In this document: one piece after another, positions 31,259 to 39,515 of the stretch | Layout of the letters: every line of letters starts with the position of its first letter | How positions within the stretch are numbered: position 1 is the stretch's first letter | NCBI GenBank assembly: GCA_946408355.1 | Contig: CAMJRX010000001.1 | Span: 1-64,000, forward strand | Length of the DNA: 64,000 bases | DNA from: an uncultured Selenomonadales bacterium | GTDB lineage: Bacteria; Bacillota; Negativicutes; Selenomonadales; Selenomonadaceae | Reading direction: 5' to 3' | Position numbers and translations under genes: made by a program | Notes under the pieces: generated by a model | Database searches by the model: none | What the model was told of the DNA's origin: nothing | The model's input: only the letters and a program-made list of their open reading frames with translations

Positions 31259-32086
31259 TCAAGGAATAAAAATTAAGTCGGCAACTTCAGGATTACCTTC
31301 GGCAATATCCATTTTAAATCGGTGGAGCGGCGCGAAAATCGGCGAACCCTTTAACCTAAGCTGAAATCTTAACAACGTATGCGAATTGCTCCCCAGCACG
31401 GGAATTCTAGTTAAAACGTAATTGTCGGAATCATTAACAGCAAGCCCATAATCCTCGATAAAACCTGCGCGGAATCCGCATTCCTTAGAAGTTTCCTCAG
31501 CGTCGACAGTATATTTTCCGTCGGGATAAGCGATAAACTTCGCGGGCTTTTGTAGAGACCACTCAATCGCCTGTTTGGAGCCGTAAATTTCATTCCAAAG
31601 CTTGTCGCCCTTTAGCATCGTTAAATCCTTATAACTCATCGTGTGGCTTTCAAAGTCCATAAAGCCGCCCGCTTGCAACGCACGCACTAAATCCCACGTC
31701 AGATAATCTTTCATGCCGATATGGTCAGTCACGATAAAAACCGTCGCCCGCATGTTGTACTTTTGCAAAATCGGAAAAACATTTTTGTAAATGTCCTCGT
31801 GCCCGTCATCGAAAGTCAGCACAATCGGTTTGCTCGGCAAAGTTTTTCCACTGGCCCAAGCGTCAAGTAAATCATCGGGCGCAATGACATGATAGCCGTT
31901 GTCGACTAAAAATTTTAACTGCGCGTCGAAGTCTGCAACCGTCAACGTCGTAGGATTTTTATCCGTGTCGCTCACTCGGTGATAAACCAAAATCGGCACG
32001 CCGTCCGCCGCCCGCTCAAATAACCAGAAAATAAATCCCGCCGCCGCAATCAGGAGCACAACTATCACCAGCAAAAATTTCTTCAT
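31259..32086 (-). CDS. Polysaccharide deacetylase family protein
   Basis: [51 protein letters not shown]. Confidence 0.93.
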   Translation of the reverse strand: MKKFLLVIVVLLIAAAGFIFWLFERAADGVPILVYHRVSDTDKNPTTLTVADFDAQLKFLVDNGYHVIAPDDLLDAWASGKTLPSKPIVLTFDDGHEDIYKNVFPILQKYNMRATVFIVTDHIGMKDYLTWDLVRALQAGGFMDFESHTMSYKDLTMLKGDKLWNEIYGSKQAIEWSLQKPAKFIAYPDGKYTVDAEETSKECGFRAGFIEDYGLAVNDSDNYVLTRIPVLGSNSHTLLRFQLRLKGSPIFAPLHRFKMDIAEGNPEVADLIFIP

Positions 32087-32237
32087 AAGCTCGCGCTCCT
32101 TTCAGTGAAATTTCATTTTGGTAAATATATATCAAGCGGCGGGCAGTGTCAAGATAATAAAAGTAAAAAGGCTTGCTTTTAGCAAACTTCTCCGTTAAAC
32201 TTTTTTGTAAATTAAAATTGAAAGGCTGTGAATTTTT

Positions 32238-33335
32238 ATGAACGAAGAAATTTATTCCGAACGAATAGCGCAATGTTTTACGATTGAGGATTTGACGCGC
32301 ATGTTTAGCTTGGCTGAACTGTTGGACATTGTGCGGGCGGGACTTTTGCAAGATTGGCTTGCCGATAATTTTTCCGAAGAGGCAGCAGAAATTTTGTCGC
32401 TTGAGGAAATTGCTAATTGGAATGATGACGAATTGCGGCTTGCCCTCTGCGAGCTGTTAAGAATTGATTCCGCTGATTTGTCGGATTATGACGCGCAGTC
32501 GATTGAGCGTGCACTTAATAAACGCCGCTTGAAAGAAATTTTTACTACAGAAGACAAAGGCGGCACCGTCGTAACTAATCAGCGCGAACTTATCGACGCA
32601 CTCGACAACGGCGATTTAATTATTTACTTAGTCGGCGGCGTCTTCCAAATTCCGCGTAGATACGGCGGTGTCACTTACTACGGTCGCGAAAATTCTATCG
32701 TCGAAATTCCCAACCGTCGCAACGTGGACTTTGACAGCGCGGAAATTTCCTTGAACGACTTGCAAGTTTTTGTTCGCAATTCGATTACCGTTAAATATGC
32801 CAACTCGACGAATCTGATTTTCCTGCGCGGCGATAAAATTGCCCTCGATGACGCCGTTAAAAAAATTGATGTCTATAAACTTCTGCGCGGGCGGCGTGCC
32901 TTTGAAACGCCCGAAAACTTTTCACAACGTGCAGAAAATATGCGCGGAATTGTCGTTGGCAAAACTTTCCTCGACGAAAAAAATTACAATATTAATCTGC
33001 AAACTTTTGACTTGAAAATTGATTGGTACATAGATTTTTTGTCCGTCGCGAGGAGTTTTACCGAAAAATTTTTCCATTGCAATATTCCCGCCGAATTCGC
33101 CCAAAAAATTTACGAAACTGAACGCGCTCAACTCGTCTACGCTGATTTTTGCGCTAATGGCGACCGTCCCGCTATCAAGCAACTTTATCTGATTACCGCC
33201 GACGGAACGCGCATTGATATTGTTGTCACCGATAAGCCCACGCTCGAATATTTTGCCGAACAAAATCAAAGCGGCGGTTCGGGCGGCAGAGGTTACGGCT
33301 TGAATATTATTATGGACTTCAATTTAGATGGCTAA
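32238..33335 (+). CDS. Hypothetical protein, first gene of the dual Hsp70-like operon
   Basis: Intact 365-aa ORF; stop overlaps the start of the next gene (ATGGCTAA). Confidence 0.75.
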   Translation: MNEEIYSERIAQCFTIEDLTRMFSLAELLDIVRAGLLQDWLADNFSEEAAEILSLEEIANWNDDELRLALCELLRIDSADLSDYDAQSIERALNKRRLKEIFTTEDKGGTVVTNQRELIDALDNGDLIIYLVGGVFQIPRRYGGVTYYGRENSIVEIPNRRNVDFDSAEISLNDLQVFVRNSITVKYANSTNLIFLRGDKIALDDAVKKIDVYKLLRGRRAFETPENFSQRAENMRGIVVGKTFLDEKNYNINLQTFDLKIDWYIDFLSVARSFTEKFFHCNIPAEFAQKIYETERAQLVYADFCANGDRPAIKQLYLITADGTRIDIVVTDKPTLEYFAEQNQSGGSGGRGYGLNIIMDFNLDG

Positions 33336-34164
33336 TATGAAAGCATTTCACACACTGCGGACGCGGGAAAATTTTTCGGCGGCGGACTTTGAAATTTTTA
33401 CGATGATATTATCCGCGTTGAAGTGGCGCGAGAAAAACGGCGAAATAAAACTCGTGACGGATTCACGCGGCGCGGAATATTTTGAGCGGCTCGGCTTGTC
33501 GGCGGCGTGGAATAAAATTGACACGTCGCTTGACCAAATGGATTCGTTCGGCTGGAATGAAAAAATTTTTTGGGCGGGTGCGAAACTTTTTGCCCTATCG
33601 AAACAAGCCGCGCCCGTCGTCATGATTGATTTGGATTTTATCGCGTGGCAACGGCTCGACTTCGCGCCCTTCGCAACAAATATCGCCGTAATTCACCGCG
33701 AGCAAGTCAACAACAGAATTTATCCCGATAAAAATTTTTTCCGGCTCAAGAACGGGCAAAATTTACCGGCGGCTCTCGATTGGTCGGTTGAGGCTTGCAA
33801 TACGGCTTTTGCTTACTTCGGCGCGAACGATTTTATCAAACGCTACACCGATTTTGCCTTTGAGCTGATGACTTCGCTGGACACAACCGACGACGTTTTA
33901 TCGTACATGGTTTTTGTCGAACAGCGTTGGGCGGCAATGTGCGCCGCGCTTATGCATAGAGAAATTTTTTCGCTGTCGTCGCTGGAAAATTTATTCGGGC
34001 GGCAAAAATATTTCACGCACCTTTGGGGCAGTAAGCAAAAATTTCGTGACAATTTAAAGGCTTCCGAAAACTTTTGTCGAAATTGTGCAAGAAGAATTCA
34101 AAACGACTTCCCGCGCTGGGCTGAAAAGTTGCGGGCAAGTCAATGGGCTGGAAAATATTTTTAA
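33328..34164 (+). CDS. Hypothetical protein, possibly GT-A-fold-like (DUF6734-like)
   Basis: VTDSRGAEYFERLGL ... APVVMIDLDFIAWQRLDFAP has a DxD-like motif after a hydrophobic strand; translationally coupled to the upstream gene. Confidence 0.65.
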   Translation: MANMKAFHTLRTRENFSAADFEIFTMILSALKWREKNGEIKLVTDSRGAEYFERLGLSAAWNKIDTSLDQMDSFGWNEKIFWAGAKLFALSKQAAPVVMIDLDFIAWQRLDFAPFATNIAVIHREQVNNRIYPDKNFFRLKNGQNLPAALDWSVEACNTAFAYFGANDFIKRYTDFAFELMTSLDTTDDVLSYMVFVEQRWAAMCAALMHREIFSLSSLENLFGRQKYFTHLWGSKQKFRDNLKASENFCRNCARRIQNDFPRWAEKLRASQWAGKYF

Positions 34165-34176
34165 GGGGGCGCGTCA

Positions 34177-34881
34177 ATGTTCGGAAGATATGACGACAAA
34201 TCTTTTAGAGAACAGTTGGAAAAAAATTTGACGTGGTTGCGGCAGGCGATTTTAAATCTTGATGATTATGTTCCGCGTGAAGATTATGATTCTTTGCGGG
34301 AGCGGGAAAGAACTTTATCGCGCAATGTCGATTCACTTCAAATAGAACTTGTGACTTCGACGCGGCGATTGGAGGCGGCGGAAAAAAATTGTCGCGACTT
34401 GGAGCGGAGCTTAGAAAAAATTTCTGCCGAGTATGATTATTATCGTGAGGCTTATGCGAAATTGGACGCGGCGTATAAAAATTATCTTTCGCTCAACGAG
34501 AAAATTCGCTATCAACTGGCGGGGATTTTCGGCGACGCGCAGACCGTGCAAGGATTTTTAATCGGCGCGGCGAACGAAAAGCATATCAATGACTTTTGGG
34601 ATTATCTGCGCTACTCTCTGAACGACAACCGACTTTCCGCCGATGATGCCAAAATTTTGACGGGGCTGTTTGATTTTTGTTTCGACGCGCTCAATCGCAG
34701 TTCTCGCGAGCCAATTTTTTCGCGGCTCCACACCGAACGCGGCAGTCGTTTTAATAGCTTGACTATGACTCGCACTTCTAACAGCCGCCAACTCGGACGT
34801 GTTCAATCGGTTTTGCTTGAGGGCTACGCCGACCGCGTCGGAAATATTATCCGCACGAGTTTGGTTTTTATCGCAGATTGA
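34177..34881 (+). CDS. Coiled-coil protein with GrpE-like C-terminal pattern (GrpE-like 1)
   Basis: N-terminal coiled coil; C-terminus GSRFNSLTMTRTSNSRQLGRVQSVLLEGYADRVGNIIRTSLVFIAD resembles the GrpE beta-domain; AGGGGGC RBS. Confidence 0.7.
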   Translation: MFGRYDDKSFREQLEKNLTWLRQAILNLDDYVPREDYDSLRERERTLSRNVDSLQIELVTSTRRLEAAEKNCRDLERSLEKISAEYDYYREAYAKLDAAYKNYLSLNEKIRYQLAGIFGDAQTVQGFLIGAANEKHINDFWDYLRYSLNDNRLSADDAKILTGLFDFCFDALNRSSREPIFSRLHTERGSRFNSLTMTRTSNSRQLGRVQSVLLEGYADRVGNIIRTSLVFIAD

Positions 34882-34894
34882 GGAGGAAATTTTC

Positions 34895-37800
34895 ATGGCA
34901 ACAAAACCGCTTAAAGTCTTGCCAATTTCAACGGAGCAATTCAAAAAATTTCGCGAGCAAAAATTATTGCGGCTGATTGACGAATCGGCGACCGAGCTTG
35001 AGAAAAAATTTTCCGCGCTGTGCGAAGAGTTCGGACAAAAATTTAATGCCGACCAATGGATTTTAATGAAACGCAAAAATCAAGAACCCGAAGTTTATTA
35101 CATTCACGCGATAGCCGGCGTCATGCCCGATTTAAATAAATTTTCCTGCGCAGTGCAAAATGAATATGAAAACTATAAATTCTCATCTGATAATTGGAAG
35201 TTTGCAAATTTTCAAGGCGATTTACCGTCCGAAACTGAAATGAATCGTTGTTTCAACGACAAGTTAAATTATTTTAGACGTGGTGACGGTAGCATTGGGA
35301 CTGAAGTCAAATACTACGCTGGCGGATTTAGTTTCAAGAAGAATAACCAGTTCTGGTACAAATATTTTGCCAACGACTACAAGGGCACTACCAACCTGCA
35401 TGGCAACAAAACCTCTGGCGGTAGAAATATGTTAAGCGTTCCGATTTACCGATTTAACGGGATTAACAGCGACAAACTTCCGGCGGCGTCGGCTCTTTTA
35501 TTTTGGTTGGAATATGACCTTGAGCCGCTTGAAGAACAATTCAACAACAAAGCCGGGCGCGAGGCTTTTAAGGCACTGCAGAAACTTTACAGCGAGCACG
35601 GCGAATTTTTGCTTGGCACGGAGGCGGGCATTTCCCTCGACAGGCAAAAAGTTTTGAAGGCGGCACTTGCCGGAACGAAGATTGATTTTGTCCCGAAAAT
35701 AAAAGCCGTCCTCGACAGCAAAAAAATTGAGGGCGACGAAGATTTTATCAAACAGCTCGAAAAGGATTTATTGGAGTGCGACACGCGCCGCGCAGACCTC
35801 AGCCCTTACGGGAAAAATTTGCTTTACGGTCCTAACGAGGGGCATTGGGAGCTTTGGGATTATGGCGACGAATTCGACAGCGAAAACGAAGTTATTTTAA
35901 AGGAAAGTTTCACGGCGCGAGACCCTGCCGGCGATATTAGTCGCGGGATTGTCGGGATTGACTTCGGCACAAAATCAACCGTCGTCGTCTGCGAAAACGC
36001 CAATCATCAGCAGTTGCCCGTTCAAGTTGGCAGCGGCGACTACACAAAGGGCATTAACGCCGCCAATTACGAAAATCCGACCGTCATGCAGTTCATTGAC
36101 TTTGAAAAATTTTTGACCGACTACAACGCCCGCGCAGGTCGACCATACACCAGTTGGAATGATTTAACGGTTTCGCACACGGCTTTTGACAACTTGAAAG
36201 CAACCGACAGCAAAAATTATTACTCGTTTTTCGACGGGCTTAAACATTGGTGCGGCACGCCCGAAGAGGAAATTAAAATTCGCGACGCCAAAGGCAAGGA
36301 ATGGAATTTGCCCGCGTTCCTAAAGCTCGGCGACGACATGCCCAATCCGATTGAGCTTTACGCTTATTTTCTCGGACTTTATATCAACAACATGATTCGC
36401 GGCGAAATTATTCTTAGTTATTTGATGTCGTTCCCCGTGACTTATGATTTTGACGTTCGCGAAAAAATTCGTGCGAGTTTTGAGCGCGGGATTAAAAAAT
36501 CGTTGCCAACGGCTTTGCTAAATAACGAAGCGGCAATGAAAAATTTTTACGTAGTGCACGGCGCGAGCGAGCCGGCGGCTTATGCGATTAGCGCGTTGCT
36601 TGGTTACAACTTCGACCCGGAAGGTGCCAACGAAAATTATTATGGCGTGTTTGACTTTGGCGGCGGCACGACGGATTTTGATTTTGGCGTCTTGAAAGAA
36701 TCAGAGCGGCAACGCTACGATTACGAGCTTAAACATTTCGGCGCGAACGGTGATAAAACTTTGGGCGGCGAAAATCTTTTGCGGCTTTTGGCGTTTGAAG
36801 TTTTCAAGGCTAATGTTAACAAACTTTTGCGTCCCGACCCGAATAATCCCGACGCGGCGTTGATACCGTTCACATATGCCGCCGAGCGCGAAAAATTTTT
36901 GAACAGCGAGAGCGTCATCAATGAGACTTCGCAGGAAGCGCGCAAGAATATGCATGATTTAATGGAGGCGTTGCGCGTTGTCTGGGAAAATCCGACTTCG
37001 GACGCCGCTAAGAAAATTTGCGATACGGGTATCACGCTCAATCTTTTCGACGAAAGCGGCAATCCCGTCACGAATTTTACTTTGGACATTGGCGGCAATA
37101 AATCTGACGTTAAACCGCCCGCGTCCGTTCAAACTTCAAACGACGAGTTAATTACTTTGGAAAAATTGACAACGAGCGACCCCAGATTAGCGGAGTTTTT
37201 GTCATCCCTTTACCAACTCGGATTTGGAAATAAAGCTCTTACTTTCAAACAATGGAAAAAAACTTTTGAGAATGTATTAAAAGATTATAAAGAAGTTTTA
37301 ACGTGGCAACCGATTATCGCTCATATCTGCGAAGTTGGCAATTTTGATGAATTTATTCCGCGCGAATACAACCAGCCGACGCAAGAGCCGACAAAAAATT
37401 TGGTTGACTTGAAAAAAATTCTTCGCAATCGTATAGAAAAGGGCGTGCGGAATTTTTTCTATTCGCTAAAGCAGGCGTTTGACAGCGACGCGGCGAAAAG
37501 AAATTTCATCAAGGAGTTCGACGAGGTTGGGGAGTTCGCGATATTTTTGGCGGGCAATTCGTCTAAGTCGGAGCTTGTTAAGGAAATTTTCGAGGATTAC
37601 ATAGGCGAAAACTTCAAGGCGGGCGAAATATTGGGCGTCGAGAAAGATTCTGTGACGTTTAAGTTATTCCCGCCATTGGGCACGCCGGAGGCAATCGAAA
37701 TTCAAAAGTCACGCGGCGTAGAAATTAGCGATGACCCGTTCGAGGCGATGAAACAACCGACGGGCAAAACGGGCGTGGCGTTCGGATTGTTGCGTTGTAG

Positions 37801-38188
37801 GGAGAGCGGGCGAATCGAAGTTAGCGACATTCAACCCGACGAAGTGACCGGCGAGGCATTCCAACTTTATATCGGGCGGCAGAAGAAAGGCAAGTTTAAA
37901 ACGCTGATTGACCGCACGACGAAAATGAACGTTTGGTACGAATTTTTAGACGATGCGGGCGCATCATTCGACATTTTATATACCGACGTGCCGGAGGCGG
38001 CGACAAATAACGCGCCGATAACAATTTCCAAGCAATATCCCGTTCGATTGGAGCAAACCGACGCCGAAGCGCAAATTTATATCCGTCCGGTGGCGTCGCA
38101 CGCGATAGAATATGCCGTAGCTTATAGCCGCGAGGATTTGGCGGAAAATAATTTCTTAGTCGAGCCGACGCGGATAGATTTAAAATAG
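34895..38188 (+). CDS. Large divergent Hsp70/actin-fold ATPase with ~385-aa N-terminal extension (Hsp70-like 1)
   Basis: GIVGIDFGTKSTVVVCE (phosphate-1), YYGVFDFGGGTTDFDFGVL (phosphate-2), FAIFLAGNSSKSELVKEIF (adenosine motif), GVAFGLL; GAGGAGG RBS. Confidence 0.88.
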   Translation: MATKPLKVLPISTEQFKKFREQKLLRLIDESATELEKKFSALCEEFGQKFNADQWILMKRKNQEPEVYYIHAIAGVMPDLNKFSCAVQNEYENYKFSSDNWKFANFQGDLPSETEMNRCFNDKLNYFRRGDGSIGTEVKYYAGGFSFKKNNQFWYKYFANDYKGTTNLHGNKTSGGRNMLSVPIYRFNGINSDKLPAASALLFWLEYDLEPLEEQFNNKAGREAFKALQKLYSEHGEFLLGTEAGISLDRQKVLKAALAGTKIDFVPKIKAVLDSKKIEGDEDFIKQLEKDLLECDTRRADLSPYGKNLLYGPNEGHWELWDYGDEFDSENEVILKESFTARDPAGDISRGIVGIDFGTKSTVVVCENANHQQLPVQVGSGDYTKGINAANYENPTVMQFIDFEKFLTDYNARAGRPYTSWNDLTVSHTAFDNLKATDSKNYYSFFDGLKHWCGTPEEEIKIRDAKGKEWNLPAFLKLGDDMPNPIELYAYFLGLYINNMIRGEIILSYLMSFPVTYDFDVREKIRASFERGIKKSLPTALLNNEAAMKNFYVVHGASEPAAYAISALLGYNFDPEGANENYYGVFDFGGGTTDFDFGVLKESERQRYDYELKHFGANGDKTLGGENLLRLLAFEVFKANVNKLLRPDPNNPDAALIPFTYAAEREKFLNSESVINETSQEARKNMHDLMEALRVVWENPTSDAAKKICDTGITLNLFDESGNPVTNFTLDIGGNKSDVKPPASVQTSNDELITLEKLTTSDPRLAEFLSSLYQLGFGNKALTFKQWKKTFENVLKDYKEVLTWQPIIAHICEVGNFDEFIPREYNQPTQEPTKNLVDLKKILRNRIEKGVRNFFYSLKQAFDSDAAKRNFIKEFDEVGEFAIFLAGNSSKSELVKEIFEDYIGENFKAGEILGVEKDSVTFKLFPPLGTPEAIEIQKSRGVEISDDPFEAMKQPTGKTGVAFGLLRCRESGRIEVSDIQPDEVTGEAFQLYIGRQKKGKFKTLIDRTTKMNVWYEFLDDAGASFDILYTDVPEAATNNAPITISKQYPVRLEQTDAEAQIYIRPVASHAIEYAVAYSREDLAENNFLVEPTRIDLK

Positions 38189-38200
38189 AGGTGATAACTT

Positions 38201-39511
38201 ATGAGCAGAGAGGAAATTAAGCGAATTTTTTTCGAGCTTTTGACTGAAGACGAAGAATTTAAGCAAAGATTGACGGAATTTATTGTAAGCGCGGTTGCAG
38301 AAAAATTTGACGAGCGCGTTGTACAAGAGACGGAGCCGCCTAAATCGGAAGAGGTCGCGCAAGAAAAATATTCCTCCGAATTTATACAAAAAGTTGCTGA
38401 ACATTCCGGTTTTGATAAACTGCGCGGCGAGAAAATTGCCGTCGAAAATCAATGCAAAGAATTGCAAGCCAAATGCGATAAACTTGCCGACGATAAAAAG
38501 TTTGTCGAAAGTCAGCGCGACGAATTGCAAGACAAATTCGATAAACTTGCCGACGATAAAAAGTTTGTCGAAAGTCAACGTGACGACTTGCAAGCCAAAT
38601 GCGATAAACTTAGCAACGATAAAAAGTTTGTCGAAAGTCAACGCGACGACTTGCAAACCAAATTCGATAAACTTAGCAACGATAAAAAGTTTGTCGAAAG
38701 TCAGCGCGACGAGTTGCAAACCAAATTCGATAAACTTGCCGACGATAAAATAATTGTCGAAAATCAGCGTGACGAGTTGCAAACCAAATTCGATAAACTT
38801 AGCGACGATAAAAAAGTTGTCGAAAGTCAACTTGCCGACTTGCAAGACAAATTTGATAAGCTTGCCGCCGATAAAAAAATTGTCGAAAATCAGCGCGACG
38901 AATTGCAAGACAAATTCGATAAACTTAGCAACGATAAAAAGTTTGTCGAAAGTCAGCGCGACGAATTGCAAACCAAATTCGATAAACTTCTCGGCGATAA
39001 AAGAATTGTCGAAGGCAAGCGCGACGAATTAAACCGCCAATTAGAAATCTTATTAAAAGAAAAGGAATCCGCCGAAAAACAACTTGCCGAGCGATTCGCT
39101 AAGGGTTGGGAAGTGTACCAAACTTTTTTGAAACTCAATGCGGAAGTCCGCGAAAATTCTGGGTTTTATGCTGAAAGATTTGAGACGTTCATTTGCAAAG
39201 GCGCACAATATAAAAGTCTTGACGGGATATGGGAAGCCGCGCTGGGTTGTAAACGCGACGGAAAAATAGATGACGCAGAAATTTTTTGGAATGTTTTTGA
39301 ATATTTTGTTCAGCTGGTGAACTTTGCATTTGGCGATAACTTTATCGAAATTCTTAATACGCAAACCGGCGAACGCTACAACACCGATATACATTCCACG
39401 AGCGGAACAAATAGCTCAACTCAAGGCGTCGTCCGCGAAGTAATTCTTGCCGGCTATAAAAATAACAACAATCGCAAAATCGTCAAAAAAAGCAACGTTC
39501 GAGTGGGGTAA
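38201..39511 (+). CDS. Long coiled-coil repeat protein with GrpE-like C-terminal pattern (GrpE-like 2)
   Basis: Nine 21-aa heptad-based repeats, then GERYNTDIHSTSGTNSSTQGVVREVILAGYKNNNNRKIVKKSNVRVG. Confidence 0.75.
   Translation: MSREEIKRIFFELLTEDEEFKQRLTEFIVSAVAEKFDERVVQETEPPKSEEVAQEKYSSEFIQKVAEHSGFDKLRGEKIAVENQCKELQAKCDKLADDKKFVESQRDELQDKFDKLADDKKFVESQRDDLQAKCDKLSNDKKFVESQRDDLQTKFDKLSNDKKFVESQRDELQTKFDKLADDKIIVENQRDELQTKFDKLSDDKKVVESQLADLQDKFDKLAADKKIVENQRDELQDKFDKLSNDKKFVESQRDELQTKFDKLLGDKRIVEGKRDELNRQLEILLKEKESAEKQLAERFAKGWEVYQTFLKLNAEVRENSGFYAERFETFICKGAQYKSLDGIWEAALGCKRDGKIDDAEIFWNVFEYFVQLVNFAFGDNFIEILNTQTGERYNTDIHSTSGTNSSTQGVVREVILAGYKNNNNRKIVKKSNVRVG
38477..39043 (+). repeat. Nine tandem 63-bp / 21-aa repeats (DKLADDKKFVESQRDELQDKF type)
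   Basis: Units begin DKLADDKKF, DKLSNDKKF, DKLADDKII, DKLSDDKKV, DKLAADKKI, DKLLGDKRI; 21 aa = three heptads. Confidence 0.95.
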
Positions 39512-39515
39512 ATCA

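Noticed and set aside
34799-34894. Extended 5' start of the Hsp70-like 1 ORF as given in the ORF track
   Set aside because: This stretch overlaps the upstream coiled-coil gene; a strong GAGGAGG RBS precedes the ATG at 34895, so the shorter start is preferred.
38180-38971. 263-aa minus-strand ORF and overlapping + strand ORFs at 38295-39032
   Set aside because: Shadow frames created by the 63-bp repeat; no RBS and no family signature, and they overlap a well-supported coding sequence.
38477-39043. Regular 63-bp repeats that could suggest a CRISPR-like array
   Set aside because: The whole array is in one open frame, units abut without unique spacers, and each encodes exactly three heptads of a coiled coil.
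39447-39515. Extended 5' start of the Hsp70-like 2 ORF
   Set aside because: Overlaps the end of the upstream gene in another frame; ATG at 39516 directly follows the upstream stop and gives MAFSKTKLIREVNLSRS.
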